A stretch of DNA of 7,216 bases from assembly GCA_029565815.1 (NCBI GenBank), contig JAKQNL010000282.1, positions 1 to 7,216 on the forward strand, written 5' to 3'. Below, one piece after another: positions 1-6,950 of this stretch. Made by a program: the position numbers and the translations under genes. Below the pieces are notes generated by a model, which did not search any database, was not told where the DNA came from, and saw only the letters and a program-made list of their open reading frames with translations. How positions within the stretch are numbered: position 1 is the first letter of the stretch; the number at the start of each line of letters is the position of its first letter. This DNA comes from Spirochaetota bacterium (GTDB lineage Bacteria; Spirochaetota; Spirochaetia; Treponematales; UBA12059).

Positions 1-1
1 A

Positions 2-2263
2 CGCCTTATCCGCATAGATCTGGACGAAGCCGACATCGTACGCCTTATCGCAGAGAAAAAAGAAAAAGACGGCGACGCGGAAGGCGCTGTGGAATTTTTC
101 CGCAAAGCCCTGCACCGCTACGTAAACAAGGGACTCTTTTCCAACGTTAAGGAACTGTGGTCCAAGCTCATAGAGCTGGCTCCCGGCGATATAGAATTCT
201 TCTTCCACGTTCAGAAAAAAGTTGCAAAGTCCATCAGCGAAGACAAGGCGGCTGCGCTTTTGTCCGACCTGTACAAATTCTACAAGGCCAAGGAAGATTG
301 GGACACCGCCCTGACCATCCTCAAGGCCATGATAGAGTACGATGAGAAAAATCCGCAGGTGCGCAAAGAAATCGTGGAATGCTATCACGCAAAGTACGCA
401 TCCCATTCGCACGTTGACGAATACATACGCCTGTCTAACCTGGCCCAGTCCTACCGCAACATCCACGAAGCCATCGCGGACTTCGAGAAGCACATATCCT
501 TTGACGTGGGCAACTTTGTGTTCCACCGCACCTGGAATATCGGCCGCATCAAGAGCATCCAGGGCGAGGACATCGGTATCGATTTTGCGAAAAAACGCGA
601 CCACCACATGGGCCTAAAAATGGCCGTAGATAGCCTGGTAACCCTTAAAAAAGACCATATCTGGGTGCTCAAGGCTATATGGACCAAAGAAAAGCTGCGC
701 GAAAAGATAAAGACCGACATCCCTTGGGCGCTTAAAACCATCATTCGCAGTTTTGACAACCACTCGGACATCAAAAAGGTGAAGGCGGAACTGGTTCCGG
801 CCGTGCTGACAGACAAAGAATGGACCGGATGGAGCAGTAAGGCGCGCGACATACTCAAAACCGACTCATCCTTTGGCAACGCTCCAGAATCCGTAAACAT
901 ATTCATCGTGCGTGACCGCCCGCTTTCCTACGAGGAAAAAATATATAACCAGTTTAAGGCAGAGCGGAACTTCTTCCCCCGCGTGCAGAACGCCCGGGAC
1001 TTTTTGGAGCAGGGAGATCCGGATTCGGAACTCTTTGCCGAAATGGTATCGGTGTTCTCCGGCTACGCTCGTTCCTATTCGCAGGTGAACGAGCTTGTGG
1101 TTTCGTCCTACCTGTTCCTTAAAGAGCTTGCGGCAGCAAATCCGCGCTTTAAGAGCACATCCACCGTCGGTTTTACTGAGCTTATGTCCGAGTGCGACGA
1201 CATTGTTGGCGTCTACACCAGCATAAAGGACGCGACTCTCAGGCAATCCTTTCTACTACACATCAAGAACTTCATGCCAGACTGGGCGGACATTTACGTG
1301 CGCCTGTTCCCGCATGCGCTGTCCAAGCACATGATAGACGTACTGAGGGACGCCGGCGAAACCGATCGTCTACAGCGCATGGTTGTAACCATTGTGGAGA
1401 ACTACCGCGACCACCGCGAGGCATTCATCTGGGTGGTCAAGAACCTGTGGGACGAAAGCTGGGTTCAGGAACTGGGTCTTGCATACGACAAGGTCCTGTA
1501 CACGCTCATACATATCCTGGACATCACGTTCAAGGAAATAGAAAACCACCGCGACACAACCGTCAACAAGCGCATCAACACCCAGGTAGAGAACATCCTG
1601 TTCAAGGATGGACGGCTGCAGGCGTATTTGGCGTCCGCCGACCGAGACAGCATCGAGCGCATGTACGCGCTCTTGTCCGACGTAAAAGGCCTTGATCCGG
1701 CTAAAAAAATGGATATACGCAAGCGCATCACGGAAATGAATCCGGAGTTCAAGTTCCACGACACCGAGGAAAAAACCATTGTTTCGCGCGGCCTCATGGT
1801 AACTGCGGTAAAGTACGACGAAAAGACGAAACTGCTTGCGAAGATAATGGAAGAAGACGTGCCGGCAAACCAGAAGGAAATCGCATACGCGCTTTCTTTG
1901 GGCGACTTGCGGGAAAACTCGGAGTACAAAGCAGCCAAAGAGAAGCAGGACGAACTGAACGCGAAAGTGGCAAAGCTCAAGAATGAAATCGAGCGATCTC
2001 AGATTTACGATCCGTCGACCTTTACCCCCGACCGTGTTTCATTTGCCGCCGAGGTAACCCTGTTCAACGAAACCGAGAACAAGAAGGAAACCTTCGTGAT
2101 TCTTGGGCCATGGGAATCCGATCCGCCCAAGGGCATCATTTCGTACCTTTCCCCGCTGGGCAAAAAACTCCTCAACCACAAAGTTGGCGACAGCCTGATT
2201 TTCGCAATCAATGAACGCAAGCTGTCTTACCAGATCAAGGATATCAAGCAGTACGCACTATAG
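2..2263 (+). CDS. greA: Transcription elongation factor GreA, long spirochaete form, 5'-truncated by the window edge
   Basis: GreA-type factors enter the secondary channel of RNA polymerase and stimulate cleavage of backtracked transcripts. The frame is open from base 2 with no stop, so the GTG at 89 is probably internal and the true start lies upstream. The GreA module occupies about the last 155 residues (from about 1785). It has an N-terminal coiled coil (about 1815-2010) whose tip reads GDLRENSEY, keeping the Asp (1904-1906) and Glu (1913-1915) that match E. coli GreA D41 and E44, then a C-terminal FKBP-like beta domain (about 2033-2260). Upstream are about 600 residues of mostly helical, TPR-like sequence, with a small Tudor-like beta segment at about 515-658 (HRTWNIGRIKSIQGEDIGID). 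Ordinary GreA is about 160 residues. From memory, the Borrelia homologue is about 900, so roughly 150 residues may be missing here. The role of the helical part is unknown. A dyad follows the stop by 3 bp. Confidence 0.93.
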   Translation, partial: RLIRIDLDEADIVRLIAEKKEKDGDAEGAVEFFRKALHRYVNKGLFSNVKELWSKLIELAPGDIEFFFHVQKKVAKSISEDKAAALLSDLYKFYKAKEDWDTALTILKAMIEYDEKNPQVRKEIVECYHAKYASHSHVDEYIRLSNLAQSYRNIHEAIADFEKHISFDVGNFVFHRTWNIGRIKSIQGEDIGIDFAKKRDHHMGLKMAVDSLVTLKKDHIWVLKAIWTKEKLREKIKTDIPWALKTIIRSFDNHSDIKKVKAELVPAVLTDKEWTGWSSKARDILKTDSSFGNAPESVNIFIVRDRPLSYEEKIYNQFKAERNFFPRVQNARDFLEQGDPDSELFAEMVSVFSGYARSYSQVNELVVSSYLFLKELAAANPRFKSTSTVGFTELMSECDDIVGVYTSIKDATLRQSFLLHIKNFMPDWADIYVRLFPHALSKHMIDVLRDAGETDRLQRMVVTIVENYRDHREAFIWVVKNLWDESWVQELGLAYDKVLYTLIHILDITFKEIENHRDTTVNKRINTQVENILFKDGRLQAYLASADRDSIERMYALLSDVKGLDPAKKMDIRKRITEMNPEFKFHDTEEKTIVSRGLMVTAVKYDEKTKLLAKIMEEDVPANQKEIAYALSLGDLRENSEYKAAKEKQDELNAKVAKLKNEIERSQIYDPSTFTPDRVSFAAEVTLFNETENKKETFVILGPWESDPPKGIISYLSPLGKKLLNHKVGDSLIFAINERKLSYQIKDIKQYAL

Positions 2264-2266
2264 GAA

Positions 2267-2294
2267 ACCTTTCAAAACTGTAGTTTTAAGAGGT
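2267..2294. terminator. Imperfect inverted repeat just after the greA stop; possible terminator or operator
   Basis: The arms ACCTTTCAAAAC and GTTTTAAGAGGT pair around a TGTA loop. There are 5 bp next to the loop, one C/A mismatch (2273/2288), then 6 bp including one G-T wobble. The dyad starts 3 bp after the stop, where a terminator would sit, but no T-run follows on the + strand, so it is not a standard intrinsic terminator. It could instead be an RNA 3'-end stabiliser, or a protein-binding operator for the VWA gene 58 bp downstream. The pairing is seen in the sequence; the function is inferred. Confidence 0.4.
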
Positions 2295-2313
2295 CCCTTG
2301 TAATTATGGAAAT

Positions 2314-2335
2314 TGGCCGGCTGTAAGGGCGGCCA
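2314..2335 (+). other. Short GC-rich hairpin in the VWA gene leader
   Basis: TGGCCG (2314-2319) pairs perfectly with CGGCCA (2330-2335) around a 10-base loop. The hairpin ends 3 bases before the Shine-Dalgarno sequence, and no T-run follows, so a terminator is unlikely. It could influence ribosome access or mRNA 5' stability. A 6-bp stem can also arise by chance in sequence of this composition. Confidence 0.3.
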
Positions 2336-2338
2336 GCG

Positions 2339-2344
2339 AAAGGA
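2339..2344 (+). promoter_or_regulatory. Ribosome binding site for the VWA protein gene
   Basis: AAAGGA lies 8 bases upstream of the ATG at 2353. It fixes this start, which is also the one giving an intact signal peptide. Confidence 0.7.
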
Positions 2345-2352
2345 CGCACGGT

Positions 2353-4452
2353 ATGAAGCAGACAGGAATCATCGCCACGGTGCTGTGCCTTGCCGCCACC
2401 CTTGCTGTCGCTCAACCGGTGCCGGTATCAGCCCAGGACCGGGTGGACCTGGTCGTGCTCCTCGACTCGTCGCGAAGCATGTTTCCCTATTACGAGCAGG
2501 TGGTGGACTATGTGCTGTCCGGCGCGCTTAAGGACTACATGCGTTCCGGAGATGCATTCCACCTCATTTCGTTCTCCGATTCCACGCAGGTAGAACTGTC
2601 CCAGGTTTTGCGTACCGAAGAAGACCTGCGGGCGGTGCTTGCGCGATTGTACCTGCTGTATCCGCTTGGCGAGAACACCGACTTGGTAAACGCCCTGAGG
2701 AATACCCTGCAATATGTGAGCGACCTGCCCGATTCCGGCAGGAAGCATATTATTTTGGTAACCGATGGCATGCACTCGCCATCCACCGCATCTCCCTGGG
2801 CTGCACTGGATCAGGATGGCGTGCGTAAAGAACTGGAAAACGCAGCCGGTAGGATACGCGAGCGCGGCTGGACCATGAGCATCGTGCGGGTACCCTTCGA
2901 CGCAAGCGCAGCGAGCGCAAGCGGCGGCCCGGGAGCCGAAGCTGCAGGCGCGCTTGGTTCGGGCAATTACCTCGATGACGTTGCGCAAGCCGCTGGTGTC
3001 AATCCTTCAACCTTCGATCCTCTACATGCTGCCTCGGCTTTGGACAGCACCATCGCCCTGCCCAGGATAGTGTTTCCCAGCGCTTTGGGCAAACGCGATT
3101 ACGCTTTTGTCCTTCCGTTTACCGTGGAAAATCGAAGCGACGGCGAACTACGCATGGAGCTTACTGGTCTGTTTTTGCAGGACGGCACGAACATACTGCA
3201 AAAGCGAGTATTTCTCACCGTAGGATCGGGTGCTACCGACTCATCCAAAGCACGCGTTCTCCTTCCAGAAGGCATGAGCGAAGGACAGCAAACTGTCAGC
3301 GTAGAACCGCGCTTTGCCGACGGCATGCGGGTCGCGCCGGCTCGTTCTGAGTTTTCAATAACCCTTAAAAAATCCTTCGTTGCTTCTTTTTTCCGCAATA
3401 CCGTGCGGGCTATAGTATTTCTTGCCCTGGTTGTGCTGCTTTTAGTATTGCTCATCCTGTTGGTTCGTTACGTGCGGACTGTACATAGTCGAAGCGAAGC
3501 TCCCGTTGTCAACGCAGTACTCGATTCGCAAGAGCTGCCATACAGGGCAGACTCCAGAAACGCAGCCGCTTTACTTGGCTCGGTACAAGGCGCAGCACAA
3601 AACCGCGTGCTGGATTCCGCACGTACAGCTCTTGTAGCAGACTCTGCAAAACCGGCAGCCCTAGCCTACCGTCCGGATACGCGCGACGCAGCCGCTATCC
3701 TTGCTTCGGCTCAGCCTGGACGAAGTGCCCGGCCTGCAAGTGCAGCCAACGCTGCGCGGCCTGAAAGTTATGCAGCCACACAACGCGATGGACTGTCCGT
3801 GGCCGCTAGTGACAACAGGAACGCAGCGCTCTTACTGCAAAACGCCCAGACAGCACAGAACGCACAAAAACTCGCCGCGCCCGCTGATACACGCGCAGGC
3901 GTGAGCGCTATGGAATCCGACCAGCGGTCGGCACTCTTGTCTGCATGGAAAACCAGCCAGAAACCGCAGGAGCGCTTGGGCACCGTAGGCTCGCTTTCCG
4001 CAAGACCAGTCGCCGTTAGAGAAACACAACAGGCTTTTGTTTACACCGGCGGGCTCAAGCGGCCAGGCGCTGCCCGCTTTGAGCTAACGGTAAGCGGACA
4101 GAATGCGAACATCGGCACACGCAATATCAAGGCCATGCATGCAGGCGGCAAACGCAGCATAGGCGGAGGCAAGAGCGATTTTTCCGTCTTCCTCTTGCCC
4201 GTACCCCGCAGGATTGCGGACGTCTATTACGACGGCGAGAACGTTACCGTGGTTCCGCTACGCCGCGCGTATTTCCCGTACGCGGAAGGCCCTTTGGAAA
4301 ACTGCCTGGATACCGATCTACCCATCATGCTGCCGGGCGGCAAAACGCTGTGCATGCGCATACAGCGCTACCGGCCGCCGGTTGAACAGATCAACAAGCT
4401 CTTGCACTGCATCGACTCCCCCGGCGTGGACCGGCAGGAAGCGCAGGCATAA
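2353..4452 (+). CDS. VWA-domain protein with signal peptide, one membrane helix and a repeat-bearing cytoplasmic tail
   Basis: Complete 699-residue protein of unknown specific function. A signal peptide spans about residues 1-27 (Lys3, hydrophobic core, likely cleavage after AVA or VSA). A VWA domain follows at about 30-230 with an intact metal site: DSSRS (D38, S40, S42), T109 in GENTD, and D138 in VTDG. The metal-dependent ligand-binding role is known for VWA domains; the ligand here is unknown. Residues 183-204 form an Ala/Gly/Ser-rich insertion. Residues about 240-335 look beta-rich and Ig-like. One transmembrane helix lies at about 353-371, followed by Arg372, Arg375, His378 and Arg380, which puts the N-terminal part in the periplasm and the tail in the cytoplasm by the positive-inside rule. 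The tail is Ala-rich with four copies of a D-x-R-x-A motif (397-532). The C-terminal part (about 560-680) is beta-rich and contains SIGGGKSDF, loosely like the start of an FHA domain. It is not a clear Bat-type protein. The gene converges on the HEAT gene. Confidence 0.88.
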   Translation: MKQTGIIATVLCLAATLAVAQPVPVSAQDRVDLVVLLDSSRSMFPYYEQVVDYVLSGALKDYMRSGDAFHLISFSDSTQVELSQVLRTEEDLRAVLARLYLLYPLGENTDLVNALRNTLQYVSDLPDSGRKHIILVTDGMHSPSTASPWAALDQDGVRKELENAAGRIRERGWTMSIVRVPFDASAASASGGPGAEAAGALGSGNYLDDVAQAAGVNPSTFDPLHAASALDSTIALPRIVFPSALGKRDYAFVLPFTVENRSDGELRMELTGLFLQDGTNILQKRVFLTVGSGATDSSKARVLLPEGMSEGQQTVSVEPRFADGMRVAPARSEFSITLKKSFVASFFRNTVRAIVFLALVVLLLVLLILLVRYVRTVHSRSEAPVVNAVLDSQELPYRADSRNAAALLGSVQGAAQNRVLDSARTALVADSAKPAALAYRPDTRDAAAILASAQPGRSARPASAANAARPESYAATQRDGLSVAASDNRNAALLLQNAQTAQNAQKLAAPADTRAGVSAMESDQRSALLSAWKTSQKPQERLGTVGSLSARPVAVRETQQAFVYTGGLKRPGAARFELTVSGQNANIGTRNIKAMHAGGKRSIGGGKSDFSVFLLPVPRRIADVYYDGENVTVVPLRRAYFPYAEGPLENCLDTDLPIMLPGGKTLCMRIQRYRPPVEQINKLLHCIDSPGVDRQEAQA
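3541..3948 (+). repeat. Four degenerate D-x-R-x-A-A-x-L-L motifs in the VWA protein tail
   Basis: Four similar peptides recur in the cytoplasmic tail: YRADSRNAAALLGSVQ (D400), YRPDTRDAAAILASAQ (D442), AASDNRNAALLLQNAQ (D487) and MESDQRSALLSAW (D523). Spacings are 42, 45 and 36 residues. Shared positions are Asp, then Arg two later, then a small/Ala-rich stretch running into Leu/Ile, with Gln at the end of the first three. The DNA is diverged between copies, so these are old protein-level repeats and not a recent tandem duplication. They may be short helical docking motifs (inference). Confidence 0.6.
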
Positions 4453-4458
4453 AAAGCC

Positions 4459-5772
4459 CTATTTGGACCGGATCTTTTCCACGGCCGAAGCCGCGCGCTT
4501 GCGTACGGTTTCGGCCTCGTCTTTTTCAGCCATCTGCGACAGCAGTTCCAGGAGCGCACTCGAGCGGTTACGTTCCGCCCATGCAACGCCGCCCAAGCGT
4601 ATAGAAAAATCCTTGTCGCTAAGGAGCACTTTTACCAGCGTCGAAGCATTCTCCACGTCTAAGAGCACCAATGCCCTGGCTAGGGCAAGAAAAAACGCGC
4701 GGTCTTTTTCTGCTTGGGCAGCTACCAGTACTGCTGTAAGCCTTGGTCCCGCGGCGCTGGCCCGGACAAGGGCAGAAAAAGAAGCAACCCGATATTGCGA
4801 AGGATTCTTCACGTCTTCCATAAATGTCGCCAGAAACTCTGTGCTTTCGGCGGTGTTCATCTTTCCAAGGGCTGCGATAGCCGCTTCCCGTACCGTTTTT
4901 TCCGGATCGTATCTGGCTTGGTACTGAAGGAAAGGAAATGCATCCAGATTTCCAGCAGATGCTTTTACCGCTGCAGTCCGTACCAGCGCGTGAGGATCGC
5001 GCAAACCTTGCAGCACGGCAGCCCGAGCATCGGCAAGGTTGAACATCGCAAGAGAGGCCAGGGCGGCTGCACGGACATTGGGATCTGCCGACTGGGACGC
5101 GCGCGCCAGAATAGGCACTGCCCGCTCGTCGCCTAAATCTCCGAGCGCGGAACACGCATACATGCGCTCCACTTTTCCGGAGTCGTCGCTGTCCGCAACC
5201 TTTACAAGCAGGCTGTAAGAGGAAAGTACCTTCATGCGGCCAAATGCCAAAAGGATTTCTTGGCGCACGGCCGGGCTTGGGTTATTTTCCCACAGGGCTT
5301 GCAAAGCAGCAGCGTCCTGCTCTCCGCCCGAGTAGCCTAAAAGTTTTATAGCAGCTGCCATATAGCGATCTTCGTTAGCTTTAATGAGCGCGCGAGCCTG
5401 CTCGTTTGCGGCTGAAGATTTTATTGCAATGAGGTAACTAAACGCCGCGCCAACGGTAGAGTCAGGATTTTGATCGCGAGCGGCTATGATGGCCGCAGCG
5501 GCTTCTTGGGCTTCCTGGATTTCCAACACGGCGCAGTAATCCAAAACCGACTCGCGAATCTTTGCGCTACCGGTTTGGGATAAAAGGCCAAGCAGCTCTG
5601 CAAGAAAATCCTTGTTTCGTTCTACTTTGAGTAGTCCTACCAGATCTACCACTTGGCTTTCTATGCCATAACGTAGCGTATCGACACGCTGCTGGCTTTG
5701 GCTATCCTGGGCAACAACAGGCAGGATACACAATACGACCAAAGCAATAGCAAAAAAAGCCTTCCTGTTCAT
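4459..5772 (-). CDS. Exported HEAT-repeat protein
   Basis: Complete 437-residue protein. It opens with a signal peptide (Asn-Arg-Lys, then a hydrophobic core to PVVA, likely cleavage before Gln22), so it should act in the periplasm or cell envelope. Cys15 sits inside the hydrophobic core and does not look like a lipobox. From about residue 65 to the end it is built of helical repeats about 31 residues apart, with the HEAT signature of Val/Ile-Arg followed by Ala-rich helices: AVRQEILLAFGRM (168), NVRAAALASL (232), LVRTAAVKAS (263), TVREAAIAALGKM (293), SIRLGGVAWAE (390) and TVRKRAASAVEKI (422), with weaker units between, about 10-12 in all. HEAT solenoids bind other proteins; no enzyme motif is visible and the partner is unknown. 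The ATG overlaps the tgt stop (ATGA), so it is probably translated by coupling. PBS-lyase-type HEAT repeats are similar, but nothing points to a phycobilin role. Confidence 0.9.
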   Translation of the reverse strand: MNRKAFFAIALVVLCILPVVAQDSQSQQRVDTLRYGIESQVVDLVGLLKVERNKDFLAELLGLLSQTGSAKIRESVLDYCAVLEIQEAQEAAAAIIAARDQNPDSTVGAAFSYLIAIKSSAANEQARALIKANEDRYMAAAIKLLGYSGGEQDAAALQALWENNPSPAVRQEILLAFGRMKVLSSYSLLVKVADSDDSGKVERMYACSALGDLGDERAVPILARASQSADPNVRAAALASLAMFNLADARAAVLQGLRDPHALVRTAAVKASAGNLDAFPFLQYQARYDPEKTVREAAIAALGKMNTAESTEFLATFMEDVKNPSQYRVASFSALVRASAAGPRLTAVLVAAQAEKDRAFFLALARALVLLDVENASTLVKVLLSDKDFSIRLGGVAWAERNRSSALLELLSQMAEKDEAETVRKRAASAVEKIRSK

Positions 5773-6911
5773 ACAGTATCTCCTTCTTTTTTGCCCTGGT
5801 AACGGGACAAAAACGAGCGCTTGTACTCTAGAAACCTGCCAGCTTCTATACTGTTACGTATACCATGCATCAATGCATGTAAGAACGCCAGATTATGGTA
5901 GCTTGCAAGCATCGAAAAAAGGATTTCATCGCATTTGTATAAATGCCTTAGGTAGGCGCGGGTATACTGTTTACACACGGCGCAAGGGCATTCTGCGTCC
6001 ACGGCGGAAAAATCGCTTGCGTGTTTAGCGTGCTTTATGGCAATCGGACCGTCGGCGGTAAACAAAAGCCCGTTCCTGGCGGTTCGTGTCGGATACACGC
6101 AGTCGAACATATCCACGCCGTGTTCAACGGCCGCTAGCATATAATCTGGGGTGCCTATGCCCATGACATAGCGAGGCTTGTCCGTGGGTAAAAGCGATGC
6201 GGTAAACGCAAGGTATTCCTCGAACACCGGAAAGCTCTCGCCCACCGACAGTCCGCCTATCGCGATGCCGGGAAGGTCCAGCTCGCTTATCTCCGCGGCA
6301 GAGCGCTTGCGCAAATCGCGATAAAAGTTGCCCTGAACAATACCGAATAGCTTACCATCAAAACCGTCACGGGTGTTTTCCCACCTGTCCTTGGAACGTT
6401 TAGCCCAGGCTGTAGTCAGTTCCAGTGCCTTTAGCGACTGTTTTTCTGTTGCGCCAAATTCCGTACACACATCCAGCTGCATGAACACGTCGCTGCCAAA
6501 GGCCATCTGCACGTCAACTGCAAGTTCCGGGCTCAGTTCATGCTTACTTCCGTCTATATGTGACTGAAATTTAACTCCGTTATCATGCACCTTGCGAAAT
6601 GGGGCTAGCGAAAAAACCTGAAAGCCACCAGAGTCTGTAAGAAAATTGCCTTTCCAGCCGGTAAAACCATGAAGGCCGCCAGCTTGCCGTATCAGTTCGT
6701 GACCCGGTCGAAGAAACAAGTGATAAGTATTGGCTAGTATTATCGTAAAGCCTATGGTTTCCAACGAATCCTTACTGACTGCCTTTACCGTAGCATTTGT
6801 TCCTACGGGCATGAAGACCGGAGTCTGGACGCGCCCATGGGGAAGGTCTATGTATCCGGTTCGGGCGTTGCAGCCAGGATCGCTAGAAAGCTTGGTAAAA
6901 ATATTCTGCAT
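5769..6911 (-). CDS. tgt: tRNA-guanine transglycosylase
   Basis: Exchanges the wobble guanine (position 34) of GUN-anticodon tRNAs (Asp, Asn, His, Tyr) for a queuosine precursor; cytoplasmic. At 380 residues it matches the bacterial family (about 375). Visible signatures are TDSGGFQ with the general acid/base D93, FDCVYPTRTARNG with the nucleophile D270, GGLSVGE (219-225) in the base pocket, and a complete zinc site C308, C310, C313 and H339, with the 26-residue gap to His as in the Zymomonas enzyme. The usual bacterial DEC pocket motif reads DVC here (D147, V148, C149). C149 and V223 match the residues associated with preQ1 preference, but the V148 change leaves the in vivo substrate (preQ1 or salvaged queuine) open. 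The ATG at 6911 is supported by a strong AGGAGG. The gene lies 39 bp downstream of the Lpt permease gene and overlaps the HEAT gene by 4 bp, so the three probably form one operon. Confidence 0.97.
   Translation of the reverse strand: MQNIFTKLSSDPGCNARTGYIDLPHGRVQTPVFMPVGTNATVKAVSKDSLETIGFTIILANTYHLFLRPGHELIRQAGGLHGFTGWKGNFLTDSGGFQVFSLAPFRKVHDNGVKFQSHIDGSKHELSPELAVDVQMAFGSDVFMQLDVCTEFGATEKQSLKALELTTAWAKRSKDRWENTRDGFDGKLFGIVQGNFYRDLRKRSAAEISELDLPGIAIGGLSVGESFPVFEEYLAFTASLLPTDKPRYVMGIGTPDYMLAAVEHGVDMFDCVYPTRTARNGLLFTADGPIAIKHAKHASDFSAVDAECPCAVCKQYTRAYLRHLYKCDEILFSMLASYHNLAFLHALMHGIRNSIEAGRFLEYKRSFLSRYQGKKEGDTV
5780..5785 (-). promoter_or_regulatory. Ribosome binding site for the HEAT-repeat gene, inside the end of tgt
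   Basis: On the - strand AAGGAG lies 7 bases before the ATG at 5772-5770. It is contained in the last codons of tgt. This supports the start and suggests that reinitiation or independent initiation occurs at the overlap. Confidence 0.75.
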
Positions 6912-6920
6912 GATAAAGCT

Positions 6921-6926
6921 CCTCCT
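6921..6926 (-). promoter_or_regulatory. Ribosome binding site for tgt
   Basis: On the - strand a perfect AGGAGG lies 9 bases before the ATG at 6911-6909, in the 39-bp gap after the permease stop. This gap has no room for an obvious terminator plus promoter, which supports cotranscription. Confidence 0.8.
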
Positions 6927-6950
6927 GGATACATAGGTCAGCTTTAGAAC

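Noticed and set aside
89..91. GTG as the start of the greA gene
   Set aside because: The frame stays open from base 2 through 88 and encodes sequence that continues the same helical pattern, and no good Shine-Dalgarno precedes it. The real start is outside the window.
1699..1711. A7 run in greA as a possible slippage or frameshift site
   Set aside because: The frame continues unbroken into the conserved GreA module, so there is no sign of a programmed or accidental shift.
1465..1980. 171-codon open frame on the - strand inside greA
   Set aside because: Antisense to the conserved GreA coding sequence; Ser/Phe/Arg-rich composition is typical of a shadow frame.
2299..2307. Possible promoter -10 element (TGTAATTAT) before the VWA gene
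   Set aside because: It is AT-rich and well placed, but no acceptable -35 hexamer lies 16-18 bp upstream and the match to TATAAT is only 4 of 6. Not listed as a feature.
4427..4472. GGACCGG occurring twice near the convergent stops
   Set aside because: The copies are short and directly oriented, so they cannot form a hairpin, and 7-mers recur by chance at this length.
4214..4927. 237-codon open frame on the + strand across the VWA/HEAT junction
   Set aside because: It is Arg/Ser/Thr/Ala-rich with no domain, and it overlaps the ends of two well-supported genes in another frame and strand. It is a shadow frame.
4619..5155. 178-codon open frame on the - strand inside the HEAT gene
   Set aside because: Same strand, different frame; the product is Arg/Ser/Gly/Cys-rich and without family resemblance, while the HEAT frame has clear repeats.
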